Shown: positions 36,437 through 45,238, counted from the stretch's first letter. The stretch: 64,000 bases of DNA from Bartonella sp. M0177 (GCF_016102285.1 NZ_JACFOY010000001.1:930001-994000), one strand, 5' to 3'. Numbers and translations are program-made. Notes: generated by a model not told the origin, from the letters alone.

Positions 36437-37924
36437 ATGCAAAAAAATATTGTAATTGAAAGCAGTACAATTTCTGCACCGAAAAAAAATGTTGTTGTCG
36501 TTCTTGTTAACAAAGACGGTAAAAGCGCTTTTGAAGTAGAAAAAATGGTTGGAAAAGCACTTGTCGACAGAATTATGAAAGTGCGTCACTTCAAAGGTGA
36601 GAAGTTGGAGCTGGTCGACGAAGTATGCGATGGAAAAAAGGGTTTTGATCGGTTGGTGCTGCTCGGGGTAGGAAACGTTGCGCAGCTTCAAGGAGATGAC
36701 TGGGTGAAGCTCGGGGGCGCGACATTTGCCGCTCTGAAAGATAGCGAAGAAGCAGATATATATCTGACTGTAGCTGGAGAAAAATTGAAAGAACAAAGCA
36801 TTCTCGATTTTATTCTCGGAATACGGCTCCGTGGCTATGCGTTTGACGACTATAAAACTGTTTCGAAAAATAAAGAAAAGAAGGCAAAATCCTGTAAGAT
36901 AACGCTTCAACTGGAAGATGAAAAAGCTGGGAAAATACTTCTGGAGCGGGCAAATTCACTTGCAGATGCGGTACTTTTTGCGCGTGATTTGATCAACCAG
37001 CCTGCCAATATTCTGGGAACCAAGGAATTTGTAAAAGAAGTTGAAAAACTTGAAAAGCTTGGCATCAATGTCGAAATTCTCGACGAAAAAGATATGAAAA
37101 AACTGGGTATGGGGGCTCTTCTTGGCGTCTCACGTGGTTCGAAACGCCCACCTTATCTGGCGGTTATGCAGTGGCAGGGCGGAAAAACAAAAGATCGCCC
37201 ATTGGCTTTCGTCGGCAAAGGGGTCGTTTTCGATTCAGGCGGAATTTCTCTGAAATCCAGTGGCGGGATGGAAGGAATGAAAGGCGATATGGGGGGAGCC
37301 GCCGCCGTTACCGGTCTCCTGAAGGCTGCAGCTTCTCGAAAAGCCAAAGCCAATATTGTCGGTGTTATCGGGCTTGTAGAAAATATGCCTGATGCCAATG
37401 CCCAACGTCCGGGAGATATTGTTACATCAATGTCAGGCCAGACAATCGAGGTCATTAATACTGATGCAGAAGGCCGTTTGGTTCTATCGGATGCGTTGTG
37501 GTACACCAAAGAACGTTTCAATCCGAAGATTATGGTCGACCTTGCAACGCTGACCGGTGCAATTATGGTGGCACTTGGTAGTGATCATGCCGGACTATTC
37601 AGCAATCAGGACGATTTGGCTCATAACCTCATCAAGGCAGGGCTTGAAACTGGCGAAAAACTCTGGCGGATGCCGTTGAACGAAACTTATGACAAATTGG
37701 TCGATTCGAAAGTGGCCGACATGAGAAATAGCTGTGGGCGTCACGCCGGTTCCATCACTGCCGCGCAATTTTTGAAGCGTTTTGTCGGGGATACAGCCTG
37801 GGCGCATCTTGATATCGCCGGTACAGCAATAGAGTCCCCGTTAAACGAATATAATCAGTCTTGGGCCTCGGGCTTCGGTGTTCGTTTGCTTGATCGTCTT
37901 ATTCAGGATAGCTACGAGGGTTGA
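36437..37924 (+). CDS. pepA: Leucyl aminopeptidase (M17)
   Basis: This 495-residue zinc or manganese aminopeptidase removes N-terminal residues from peptides in the cytosol; some PepA proteins also bind DNA. The M17 metal-site motifs are present: VGKGVVFDSGGISLKSS, then NMPDANAQRPGD, then the signature NTDAEGRLVLSDAL. The N-terminal macro-like domain is normal. It is divergent from lptF as in many proteobacteria, and holC starts 1 bp after its stop (pepA-holC is a conserved pair). An 8-bp hairpin lies in its leader. Confidence 0.97.
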   Translation: MQKNIVIESSTISAPKKNVVVVLVNKDGKSAFEVEKMVGKALVDRIMKVRHFKGEKLELVDEVCDGKKGFDRLVLLGVGNVAQLQGDDWVKLGGATFAALKDSEEADIYLTVAGEKLKEQSILDFILGIRLRGYAFDDYKTVSKNKEKKAKSCKITLQLEDEKAGKILLERANSLADAVLFARDLINQPANILGTKEFVKEVEKLEKLGINVEILDEKDMKKLGMGALLGVSRGSKRPPYLAVMQWQGGKTKDRPLAFVGKGVVFDSGGISLKSSGGMEGMKGDMGGAAAVTGLLKAAASRKAKANIVGVIGLVENMPDANAQRPGDIVTSMSGQTIEVINTDAEGRLVLSDALWYTKERFNPKIMVDLATLTGAIMVALGSDHAGLFSNQDDLAHNLIKAGLETGEKLWRMPLNETYDKLVDSKVADMRNSCGRHAGSITAAQFLKRFVGDTAWAHLDIAGTAIESPLNEYNQSWASGFGVRLLDRLIQDSYEG

Positions 37925-37925
37925 A

Positions 37926-38375
37926 GTGGCAGAAATACTGTTCTACCACCTGACACAATCTACGCTCGAAGACGCCCTACCGGGGCTTCTCGAGCGTTCG
38001 CTGGCTCGCGACTGGAAAGTGACTATCCAGTTTATGAGTGACGAACGGCGCGATGCAATGGATTCCTATCTTTGGGTCTATTCGGATGATTCCTTTATAG
38101 GTCACGGCACTGAAAGGGATAAATACCCGAATCTTCAACCGATTTATTTGACCGTGGGGGAAGAAAATCCGAATGGTTCGCAAGTTCGTTTCATGCTTGA
38201 AGGATCAAATTGTTCGGATCCCGACAGTTACGAACGACTAGTTGTCATGTTTGACGGTCATGACGAGGATCTGTTGGCTCAAACGCGCGAACAATGGAAA
38301 ACTTATAAGGCTAAAAATCATAAATTGACTTACTGGCAGCAAACCGAAGACCGCCGATGGGAGAAAAAAGCCTGA
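37926..38375 (+). CDS. holC: DNA polymerase III chi subunit
   Basis: Chi links the clamp-loader complex to single-stranded DNA-binding protein. This 149-residue product matches the HolC family: AEILFYHLTQSTLEDALPGL, LLERSLARDWKV, then WVYSDDSFIGHG and YERLVVMFDGHD. The start is GTG at 37926, one base after the pepA stop; an in-frame upstream ATG (37878) lies inside pepA and is not needed. Its stop overlaps the next small ORF as TGATG. The pepA-holC order is conserved. Confidence 0.94.
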   Translation: MAEILFYHLTQSTLEDALPGLLERSLARDWKVTIQFMSDERRDAMDSYLWVYSDDSFIGHGTERDKYPNLQPIYLTVGEENPNGSQVRFMLEGSNCSDPDSYERLVVMFDGHDEDLLAQTREQWKTYKAKNHKLTYWQQTEDRRWEKKA

Positions 38376-38542
38376 TGCGTATAACTCCCGTTATTCTTAT
38401 TTTTATCGGTCTTGCCGGCCTTATCTATCCGGAAAAATTTATAGAGGATGGATCGGGCGGAGGACGATGGGTTTTTGTCATCATTATCGCATTGGGCGTC
38501 TGGACGATTTTGCGATCTGCCAGACGAAATAGCAGCCGATGA
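38375..38542 (+). CDS. Small two-helix membrane protein (55 aa)
   Basis: This short ORF begins at the ATG overlapping the holC stop (TGATG) and encodes 55 residues. It has two hydrophobic helices, about residues 2-19 and 30-45, separated by a Gly-rich loop (DGSGGGRW). The C-terminus is basic (RSARRNSSR). I do not recognise a family. The overlap with holC, and with the next ORF as ATGA, suggests a real translated gene in a pepA-holC-orf-orf chain, and its membrane topology is not what a chance ORF would show. Function unknown. Confidence 0.65.
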   Translation: MRITPVILIFIGLAGLIYPEKFIEDGSGGGRWVFVIIIALGVWTILRSARRNSSR

Positions 38543-38799
38543 ATTTTACGCGATTGGCACTTCTCATCTGGGCTGTTTTTTTAGGCTTTGTCGTAACGTC
38601 ATGGATTGGCTCGACACATCTTCTGTCCAGCACTTTTCATATTGAACATATCGATTTTGCGGCAAATGTTATATTCATTATAACAACGATTTTATCAGCC
38701 TTGGCGCTCAATTTGATCATACCGAAATCTATGTCAAAAAAAATAGCAGTGGTAACATTTCTGCTGCCACTGCTATTTTTGTTCTTCTTGATAGTTTGA
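38539..38799 (+). CDS. Small membrane protein (86 aa) with a terminator inside its gene
   Basis: The ATG overlaps the stop of the preceding ORF (ATGA). The 86 residues form three hydrophobic helices: about 5-22, 42-60 and 67-86, with only a few charged residues (KSMSKK between the last two). No family is recognised. A perfect 14-bp inverted repeat that looks like a rho-independent terminator lies within the codons for the last helix (38739-38780). The mRNA may therefore end within the gene, and a shorter product or regulated read-through is possible. It converges with the MFS gene 14 bp downstream. Confidence 0.6.
   Translation: MNFTRLALLIWAVFLGFVVTSWIGSTHLLSSTFHIEHIDFAANVIFIITTILSALALNLIIPKSMSKKIAVVTFLLPLLFLFFLIV
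38739..38780 (+). terminator. Bidirectional terminator embedded in a coding region
   Basis: AAAAATAGCAGTGG (38739-38752) and CCACTGCTATTTTT (38767-38780) are perfect inverse copies, 14 bp with a 14-base loop. An A-run lies on the left and a T-run on the right, giving a terminator in both directions. It lies between convergent pepA-holC-orf-orf (+) and the MFS gene (-), where a shared terminator is expected. It falls within the last 20 codons of the preceding ORF. Confidence 0.8.
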
Positions 38800-38812
38800 T
38801 ATTTTCAATTGA

Positions 38813-40102
38813 TCAGTGTGAAATCTCTTTGTCTGTAAATCCGACAAAACAGGTCAACGAGATAAACGAACACAACAATAGATAATAACCGATATAAGCG
38901 GTGCCGAAATTCTGGACGAGTGTTTCGGCAATATAAGGCGCGAATGATGCACCGAAAATTCCCGCAAGGTTGAATGTCATTGATGCACCGGTATATCTGA
39001 TTGTTGTTGGAAAAGGGGAGGCGAGTGCTGCGCCGATCGGACCATAGGTCAGCCCCATCAGGCCGAGGCCGACGGCTGAAAGTATGAAGCAACCGAACAC
39101 ACCTCCATCCAGAAGATAGGGCATAGAAAAAGAAAAAAGCCCGATAAAAATTGTAACCCAGATCATCAGAGTGCGGCGTCCGATACGGTCGGATATTTTT
39201 CCTGAAAACGGAATGAGAAGACCGAAGAATACGGCACCAACCATCTGGATTTCAAGCGCTTGGCCGAAAGTGAGGCTAAGGTGGTGGGTTGAATAGGATA
39301 ACAAATATGCGCTGCACAGGTAGAACAAGACAAAGGTTGTCATACCGGCAAAACTGCCGAGGAAAAGCGCCCGCGGATATTTAATAAAGACGTCGATCAA
39401 TGGTACTTTGACGCGTTCGGCACGTGCAATAGCTTTTTTGAATTCGGGCGTTTCGCTGATCGAAAGGCGTACCCAAAGGCCGATAATAATCAGGATAATC
39501 GAAGCGATAAAAGGTAGCCGCCATCCCCATTCAAAACGTTGGCTTTCGCTTAAAAAATTCCACATGAACCAGAATGTACCGGCTGAAAGTATAAGTCCGA
39601 TGGGGGCCCCTAATTGCGGGAACATCGCATACCAACCGCGTTTTTCCTTCGGTGCGTTTTCTGTTGCCAACAAAACAGCGCCGCCCCATTCACCTCCCAG
39701 ACCAAGTCCCTGACCGAAACGGCAGAGAGTCAGCAATAACGGGGCATACCAGCCGATGGATGCATATGTCGGTAGAAAACCGATAAGAACAGTCGAGATA
39801 CCCATTGTGAGCAATGCAGCCACGAGTGTCACTTTGCGACCTAATTTGTCACCATAATGACCGAAGACGATTGATCCTAAAGGACGGGCAAAGAACGCCG
39901 CCGAAAAAATGGCGAAAGAGCTTAGAAGTGCAACAGTCGGATCACCTTTCGGAAAAAATAACACAGGAAATAGAAGTGCTGCTGCCGTTGCAAAGACATA
40001 AAAATCGAAAAACTCGATAGTCGTACCGATCATACTGGCAAGCAAAATCTGCGCAACCGAATTATGCGGCTGGGCATTTTCTTCGATGGTAGCTGTTGAC
40101 AT
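38813..40102 (-). CDS. MFS transporter, metabolite:H+ symporter type
   Basis: This 429-residue protein has twelve predicted helices of the major facilitator superfamily, MHS group. The start of helix 1 (SMIGTTIEFFDFYVFATAAA) and the loop 2-3 motif GHYGDKLGRK are typical of that group, as are GLGLGGEWGGAVLLATE and the second-half motif GKISDRIGRR. Such carriers import organic acids or osmolytes (shikimate, alpha-ketoglutarate, proline/betaine) with protons; the substrate cannot be decided. ATG 40102 is preferred over in-frame 40156. It stands alone; 648 bp of noncoding DNA precede it. Confidence 0.92.
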   Translation of the reverse strand: MSTATIEENAQPHNSVAQILLASMIGTTIEFFDFYVFATAAALLFPVLFFPKGDPTVALLSSFAIFSAAFFARPLGSIVFGHYGDKLGRKVTLVAALLTMGISTVLIGFLPTYASIGWYAPLLLTLCRFGQGLGLGGEWGGAVLLATENAPKEKRGWYAMFPQLGAPIGLILSAGTFWFMWNFLSESQRFEWGWRLPFIASIILIIIGLWVRLSISETPEFKKAIARAERVKVPLIDVFIKYPRALFLGSFAGMTTFVLFYLCSAYLLSYSTHHLSLTFGQALEIQMVGAVFFGLLIPFSGKISDRIGRRTLMIWVTIFIGLFSFSMPYLLDGGVFGCFILSAVGLGLMGLTYGPIGAALASPFPTTIRYTGASMTFNLAGIFGASFAPYIAETLVQNFGTAYIGYYLLLCSFISLTCFVGFTDKEISH

Positions 40103-40750
40103 GATTAGAAAGTCTCCACCCAATAAACGTAATGAAATTATAAAAACAGTTTGCAATAGTTATAAAAATTTCGCTGTTGTGTCGAGTCTCGTTTATGCAA
40201 AAATGTTGTAAACGATAAAACAATTAATATGTTCGGTTTTTGTGCGCCTGAGCCTTGGCAGGATGTGCCTGTTCCGGTTTTTTATTTTGCTTGCTTCAAG
40301 CAGGGTAGCTTTTCGGGTGTCTCTCCAGTTTTGGGGGATAACAGCTTTTGGCAGCTTCGGCCGCGCCAAGAAATTTATGGCGAAAATTATATGATGACGC
40401 ACCCGATCTATATATTTAACCTTTGAATAAGCGGGTAGAGGCCGCTTTTGAAATGCGATGATGGCGGCTTGATAAGTAAAAAAAGAACTTATCGCCTATC
40501 GTCAGGCAATAGTGATTTATTACGATCGAGCTTACGGCTTGATATAAATTCAAATGAAGTCAGCCTGCGGAATGTCTTGAAAACGCTCGAATAAACTCTT
40601 CAATCTGTTATCTGCCGACGGAAATGTCCGATTTTTCATGATTGACTGAACGTTAAAAAGAACCTGAAAGACAACAGGTTTTTCAGGATTAATCCGGTGG
40701 TCGAGCAATTGACGATATGTCACTCGCCGCGGATAATATTAGATGGTCTG
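40103..40750. other. MFS / ABC-F intergenic region (648 bp)
   Basis: No gene is recognised. Open frames around 40193-40426 on both strands lack domains and ribosome sites. Structured DNA occurs at 40429-40493: AAGCGG/CCGCTT overlaps GCCGC/GCGGC as mutually exclusive stems, followed by GATAAGT/ACTTATC. A terminator-like hairpin for the ABC-F gene lies at 40655-40687. The MFS promoter should be near 40110-40250 but is not clear. Confidence 0.4.
40655..40687 (-). terminator. Possible terminator of the ABC-F gene
   Basis: On the minus strand, CCTGAAA (plus 40681-40687) pairs with TTTCAGG (plus 40663-40669) and is followed by TTCTTTTT. The stem is only seven pairs, with an 11-base loop, and lies about 65 bp after the ABC-F stop. 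Confidence 0.45.
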
Positions 40751-42637
40751 TTACCCGATAGCGTCCTCGTAATCGGCACTCATTTTGAGCCAGCGATTTT
40801 CGGCATCTTCAAGCCTGCTTACTGCATCGGCACGTTCTTTTGCAAGCTCTGCGCCTTTTTCGGGCGACTTTGTATAGAGATCCGGTGCTGCAAGTTCTGC
40901 GTCCAGACGTGCAATCAGTTTTTGCAGCCTCTCCATCAGCGCTTCTGTATCGGTTATCTGTTTCTTGAGCGGCGCCAGTCCGGCACGTTTTTCAGCATTT
41001 GCTTTACGCTGTTCGTTCTTCGATTTAGGAGCCTCGTCAGCTTTCTCCTGTTTTTCAACGTGCCTGGGTCTTTGCAGCCCCAATATATCATTACGATAAT
41101 CGTCCATATCACCTTCATAGGGATGGACTGTGCCATTACGCACCAGCCAAAGCCGGTCAGCTGTCGCTTCGATCAGATGGCGATCATGTGCAATGAGAAT
41201 GACGGCACCTTCGAAATCATTGAGAGCCATGACGAGAGCTTCACGACTGTCAATATCCAGATGGTTGGTCGGTTCATCAAGGATGAGAAGATTTGGCCCT
41301 TCAAAAGTAGCAAGCCCCATGAGCAAGCGGGCTTTTTCGCCACCCGAAAGCTCCTTGGCTTTTGTCATCATCTTTTCGGTCGACAGCCCCATACGCGCAA
41401 CCGCAGCGCGGATTTTTGCCTCCGGTTGATTCGGCATGAGGCGGCGCACATGTTCGATAGGATTTTCTTCCGGCCTCAAATCATCCATTTGATGCTGCGC
41501 AAAAAACGCCACTTTCAGATTGGGCGAAACTGTCATTGTCCCAGCCTCGGCTTTAAGGCGACCTGCAAGCAATTTAGCCAGAGTGGATTTTCCGTTACCG
41601 TTCGAACCCAGAAGGGCAATTCTGTCATCATTGTCTATTCTGAGATCGAGACCTTTCAATACCGGTTTTCCCGGTTCATAACCGACATCGACTTTTGACA
41701 GCGCGATAATTGGCGAGGCAGCAATCTTTTCTGCCGAAGGGAATGAAAAAGGTTGCACATGTTCATCCTGCCAAACGCTGATAGGTTTCAGTTTTTCCAA
41801 TGCTTTCAACCGCGATTGCGCTTGTCTTGCCTTGGTTGCTTTGGCACGGAAACGCCGGACAAAATCTTCCATATGTTTGCGATGGGCTTCCTGTTTGGCT
41901 GCCTGCTTCAATTGGAGTTCTTTTGTTTGCGCATGTTGGCGTTCGAATTGGTCATAATTTCCGCGCCAGAGTGTCAGTTTTTTGTTTTCAAGATGGAGAA
42001 TCGAGGTTGTTGCACTGTTAAGAAGTTCCCTGTCATGACTGATGATAATGACCGAGTAAGGGTAACGACGCACATATTCAATAAGCCATAGCGTACCCTC
42101 GAGATCGAGATAGTTTGTCGGCTCGTCAAGCAAGAGAAGGTCGGGTTCTGAAAACAGAACGGCTGCTAGAGCAACGCGCATGCGCCACCCGCCGGAAAAG
42201 GATGAAGCAGGGCGCTGTTGTGCTTCTGCGTCAAATCCCAATCCTGACAGAATGCTTGCGGCACGCGCTTCGGCAGAATGTGCACCGATATCGCTAAGGC
42301 GGGTATGGATTGCAGCAATTCTCATTGGATCGGTTGCAGTTTCGGCTTCCCGCAATAACCGGCTGCGTTCTTTGTCTGCTGAAAGAACAATAGAAATAAG
42401 AGACTCTTCGGTACCGGGAGCTTCCTGGGCAACTTGTCCGATGCGGGTATCTTTAGGGATGGTCACTTCGCCGGTTTCAGGGGCAAGTTCCCCCATTATG
42501 ACGCGAAAAAGCGTTGACTTGCCAGCCCCGTTATGGCCGACAAATCCGGTTTTCGACCCCGTAGGAAGCGTTGCACTGGAGTGGTCAATCAGAAGACGTC
42601 CAGCAATACGGACTGTAATATCGTTCAAAATCAACAT
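40751..42637 (-). CDS. ABC-F family ATPase (YheS/Uup-like)
   Basis: This soluble tandem ATPase of the ABC-F family acts on ribosomes rather than membranes. The 628-residue protein has two nucleotide-binding domains. The first has Walker A GHNGAGKST, signature SFSGGWRMR and Walker B LLLLDEPTNYLD. The second has GSNGNGKST, LSGGEKARLLM and LLILDEPTNHLD. The linker between them is charged, and a C-terminal coiled coil (about residues 530-628) ends the protein. The subgroup is not certain; YheS is closest by length and the LILNDITVRIAGRLLI start. ATG 42637 is preferred over 42655. Confidence 0.92.
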   Translation of the reverse strand: MLILNDITVRIAGRLLIDHSSATLPTGSKTGFVGHNGAGKSTLFRVIMGELAPETGEVTIPKDTRIGQVAQEAPGTEESLISIVLSADKERSRLLREAETATDPMRIAAIHTRLSDIGAHSAEARAASILSGLGFDAEAQQRPASSFSGGWRMRVALAAVLFSEPDLLLLDEPTNYLDLEGTLWLIEYVRRYPYSVIIISHDRELLNSATTSILHLENKKLTLWRGNYDQFERQHAQTKELQLKQAAKQEAHRKHMEDFVRRFRAKATKARQAQSRLKALEKLKPISVWQDEHVQPFSFPSAEKIAASPIIALSKVDVGYEPGKPVLKGLDLRIDNDDRIALLGSNGNGKSTLAKLLAGRLKAEAGTMTVSPNLKVAFFAQHQMDDLRPEENPIEHVRRLMPNQPEAKIRAAVARMGLSTEKMMTKAKELSGGEKARLLMGLATFEGPNLLILDEPTNHLDIDSREALVMALNDFEGAVILIAHDRHLIEATADRLWLVRNGTVHPYEGDMDDYRNDILGLQRPRHVEKQEKADEAPKSKNEQRKANAEKRAGLAPLKKQITDTEALMERLQKLIARLDAELAAPDLYTKSPEKGAELAKERADAVSRLEDAENRWLKMSADYEDAIG

Positions 42638-42788
42638 AATCACAGGCTTTTGCATAGGTTTAGTTATGAACGCAAGAAAAATCGTTTGGATCCCGATTTA
42701 ATAATTGCGTTCATTGAAAGCCGGATTATTTATGCGTGAAAAATGGACGGGAGATGTCAAAATGTTCCTTTAAGGGAAAACGGTTTGA

Positions 42789-42817
42789 CTTGGCAAAAAC
42801 CCCTTATACGTCTATAG
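42789..42817 (+). promoter_or_regulatory. ndk promoter, rhizobial sigma-70 type
   Basis: CTTGGC (42789-42794), 17 bases, then CTATAG (42812-42817) matches the rhizobial housekeeping consensus CTTGAC-N17-CTATAT at five of six positions in each hexamer. It lies 34 bp before the ndk ATG. Confidence 0.6.
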
Positions 42818-42851
42818 AGACGCAACTGGAATTTATTTTAAAGGTGGCAAA

Positions 42852-43274
42852 ATGGCTATAGAACGTACTTTTTCTATGATTAAACCGGATGCAACACGTC
42901 GTAATCTGACGGGCGCCATTACAAAAATGCTTGAAGAAGCGGGTCTGCGCGTCGTCGCATCCAAGCGTGTCTGGATGAGTTTGCGTGAAGCAGAAGGCTT
43001 CTATGCTGTTCATAAAGACCGCCCGTTTTTTGGCGAATTGACTGAATTTATGTCATCAGGTCCGACTGTTGTTCAGGTACTTGAAGGTGAAAATGCCATT
43101 GCCAAAAACCGTGAGATCATGGGAGCCACAAATCCGAAAGATGCGGCAGAGGGGACAATTCGCAAGACTTTTGCCTTGTCTATCGGCGAGAATTCTGTTC
43201 ACGGTTCGGATTCACCAACAACCGCCAAGGAAGAAATTGCATACTGGTTCTCCGGTACTGAAATTGTCGGCTAA
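42852..43274 (+). CDS. ndk: Nucleoside diphosphate kinase
   Basis: This 140-residue enzyme transfers gamma-phosphate between nucleoside tri- and diphosphates through a phospho-His. [14 protein letters not shown] opens the protein, the active-site His is in [19 protein letters not shown], and [14 protein letters not shown] is intact. AAGGTGG lies 6 bases upstream of the ATG. It stands alone between a recognisable promoter and a strong terminator, so it is probably monocistronic. Confidence 0.98.
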   Translation: MAIERTFSMIKPDATRRNLTGAITKMLEEAGLRVVASKRVWMSLREAEGFYAVHKDRPFFGELTEFMSSGPTVVQVLEGENAIAKNREIMGATNPKDAAEGTIRKTFALSIGENSVHGSDSPTTAKEEIAYWFSGTEIVG

Positions 43275-43304
43275 TTGTTAGAACAACACTTATAAAAACA
43301 GAAG

Positions 43305-43337
43305 AAGCCCGGCATGCGTGCCGGGCTTTCTGATTTT
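43305..43337 (+). terminator. ndk terminator
   Basis: A perfect 10-bp GC-rich stem, AAGCCCGGCA (43305-43314) with TGCCGGGCTT (43319-43328), has a TGCG loop and is followed by TCTGATTTT. It begins 31 bp after the ndk stop. Confidence 0.85.
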
Positions 43338-43411
43338 AGCGATAGGTCTTCGGATTATGTGAGAAGCGCCGATATGTAAGCGGGTCGAACCGGTTGGTTA
43401 GAACCAAAGTT

Positions 43412-44260
43412 TCAGATTTCCGGCACGAGGCGGGCTACATAATTTCCATTCTCGTCTTTCAAAATAAGACGACCGAGATCGTCGAACATAAATGTTTTTG
43501 CTTTGGCAAGCATTTCAATGAAGCGGTTTTCCTGCTGCGAGATTGCCTCTGCACAGGCCATAAAAGTCATGGCAGGCGGGTCGAAAGCTATAATTCCACG
43601 ATCATTATCGATTGAAACCGAGCTGGTATAACGGTTACAACCACCGCTACCGCTCACACGATATTTGGGTAAACTGTCAGTTGTTTTATCTTCTGCTTTG
43701 TTTTCCACAGAAACAGTCAGATTCGAGTTATCAATAATACCCGCGCTGAACATATCCTCCACTTTCCACTCTCTGCCGGAAATTGTTGTTGAAACCGGTT
43801 TTGGAGTGGTTGTGGATTGATTGACCATGCCGAGTACCAGTTCATAACGGGCATCTTTATCTTCCGGATTGACCGGCTTTCGTTCGTCGCTTACAAACCA
43901 TAAAATATCCCCGACAGCGATGCGGGCCTGAAGCGCATATTTATGCTGTGGAACGATATTGGCCTCGTTCAGTGGCAAATCGAATTCGATAGGAACCGAA
44001 CCGTCGGGTTGTTGCGAAATTTCTGCCACAACAGGGAAAGGTCCTTCCTCATTGGTAACATCGACAAGCTGAACAACAAGATAAGCATGTTGGGGCAGGG
44101 CAATGCGCTGCAAATAAGTAACATCGCCATGAATAGAAGATAGAGAAGAGCTATAGGCTGGAACGATTGTATTCATAATGAAAGAGGGGATTGTAAGGAG
44201 TGAAACTCCGACCAATGCAGTTGCACCAAATGTAAGAGCCGCAAAGATATTCCGTTTCAT
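43412..44260 (-). CDS. Exported YbaY-domain plus META-domain protein
   Basis: This 282-residue envelope protein has an N-terminal hydrophobic segment after MKRN (AALTFGATALVGVSLLTI), a signal or anchor. Residues about 45-140 match the YbaY lipoprotein fold (VTYLQRIALPQHAYLVVQLVDV, FDLPLNEANIVPQHKYAL). Residues about 165-282 match the META/HslJ fold (GREWKVEDM, SGSGGCNRYTSS, FDPPAMTFMACAE). The two are usually separate proteins or paired in heat-shock/envelope-stress contexts. No lipobox is evident. ATG 44260 is preferred; the longer frame from 44410 adds 50 residues of no character. Isolated gene. Confidence 0.8.
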   Translation of the reverse strand: MKRNIFAALTFGATALVGVSLLTIPSFIMNTIVPAYSSSLSSIHGDVTYLQRIALPQHAYLVVQLVDVTNEEGPFPVVAEISQQPDGSVPIEFDLPLNEANIVPQHKYALQARIAVGDILWFVSDERKPVNPEDKDARYELVLGMVNQSTTTPKPVSTTISGREWKVEDMFSAGIIDNSNLTVSVENKAEDKTTDSLPKYRVSGSGGCNRYTSSVSIDNDRGIIAFDPPAMTFMACAEAISQQENRFIEMLAKAKTFMFDDLGRLILKDENGNYVARLVPEI

Positions 44261-44500
44261 AAAGTGATATAACCTTTGTTGATGAACGATCCATTGACTG
44301 CCAACGATGCTTTTATGGAGAGCTATTGATGAGCTTCGTTCAGTGACCGATAGAATGTAACCCTTTTTTTCGGGAAAAAATAAGGCACAGCGGTGATTCT
44401 TCCACCACAATTATTTTTAACAGGCGATAGTTTCCAAAATTCCGTATGACGTGACGACCAAGAATTTGCGTCCGTTATTGTTTGGATGGATTTTTATCTT

Positions 44501-44974
44501 CTATTTTTCAGGTCGGATTTTTCGCCATTTCTCCTGTGTATGAAGATCTGTGTCTTTTGCTTCAACCCAGTTTTGCGGCGTACCATCAACAAGATGTTCT
44601 TTTTTCCAGAACGGAGCTTCTGTTTTCAGAAAATCCATAATGAAATTTGCTGCATCAAAAGCCTCTCTGCGGTGAGGGGAGGCGGTGACGACCAGAACAA
44701 TCTGCTCGCCTACCTTGATCGTTCCGAAACGGTGAATGACAGTAACTCCGTTTAATGACCATCGTGAAGCGGCGTCATCAACAATCTGTTTGATGCGTTT
44801 CTCGGCCATTCCGGGATAATGCTCGATTTCAAGGGCAGAAAGACGCCCGCCTTCGCTTCGGCACAAACCACAAAAAGCTACAATGCCACCAATGGAAGGC
44901 GAAAGGGTGCGGATTTTTTCAACCTCGCTTCCCATATCGAAATCTTCCGCCTGCACAATAATTTTGAATGCCAT
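44501..44974 (-). CDS. moaE: Molybdopterin synthase catalytic subunit
   Basis: MoaE accepts sulfur from the MoaD C-terminus and inserts it into precursor Z to make molybdopterin. The 157-residue protein has the family core: VAFCGLCRSEGG, LEIEHYPGMAEKRI, VIHRFGTIKVGEQIV, SPHRREAFDAA, and the Lys-containing LKTEAPFWKKE, with the catalytic lysines. It is encoded 3 bp after moaD on the minus strand, so the two subunits are made together, in the order pgsA-moaD-moaE found in relatives. Confidence 0.97.
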   Translation of the reverse strand: MAFKIIVQAEDFDMGSEVEKIRTLSPSIGGIVAFCGLCRSEGGRLSALEIEHYPGMAEKRIKQIVDDAASRWSLNGVTVIHRFGTIKVGEQIVLVVTASPHRREAFDAANFIMDFLKTEAPFWKKEHLVDGTPQNWVEAKDTDLHTQEKWRKIRPEK

Positions 44975-44977
44975 GGC

Positions 44978-45229
44978 TCAACCACCTGTCATCGGCGGGA
45001 AAAGCGCGATTTCATGCGGCTTTCCAATCAGACTATCATGATCGACATGTTCTTCATCAATAGCCACACGGATAAGTTCGGGCGTCTCCAGCGCATAAGC
45101 ATAATTTTCCCCGAGGGTTTTGAGATAGGACAGAAGATCATCGACTGTTTTGACGTTTTCCGGCAATTCAAGAGTTTCTTCTCCGCGACCGATACGTTCG
45201 CGAACCCAGGCAAAATATTGTAATTTCAT
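44978..45229 (-). CDS. moaD: Molybdopterin synthase sulfur carrier subunit
   Basis: This 83-residue ubiquitin-like protein carries sulfur as a thiocarboxylate on its C-terminal Gly-Gly. The ending FPPMTGG is complete, the N-terminal strand is MKLQYFAWVRERIG, and PENVKTVDDLLSYL is typical. It lies between pgsA (9 bp) and moaE (3 bp). Confidence 0.96.
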   Translation of the reverse strand: MKLQYFAWVRERIGRGEETLELPENVKTVDDLLSYLKTLGENYAYALETPELIRVAIDEEHVDHDSLIGKPHEIALFPPMTGG

Positions 45230-45238
45230 GCGTATCCT

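Noticed and set aside
40697-41698. Plus-strand open frame of about 330 codons
   Set aside because: It is antisense to the well-supported ABC-F gene, has no recognisable domain, and its Cys/Phe/His-rich composition is that of a shadow frame.
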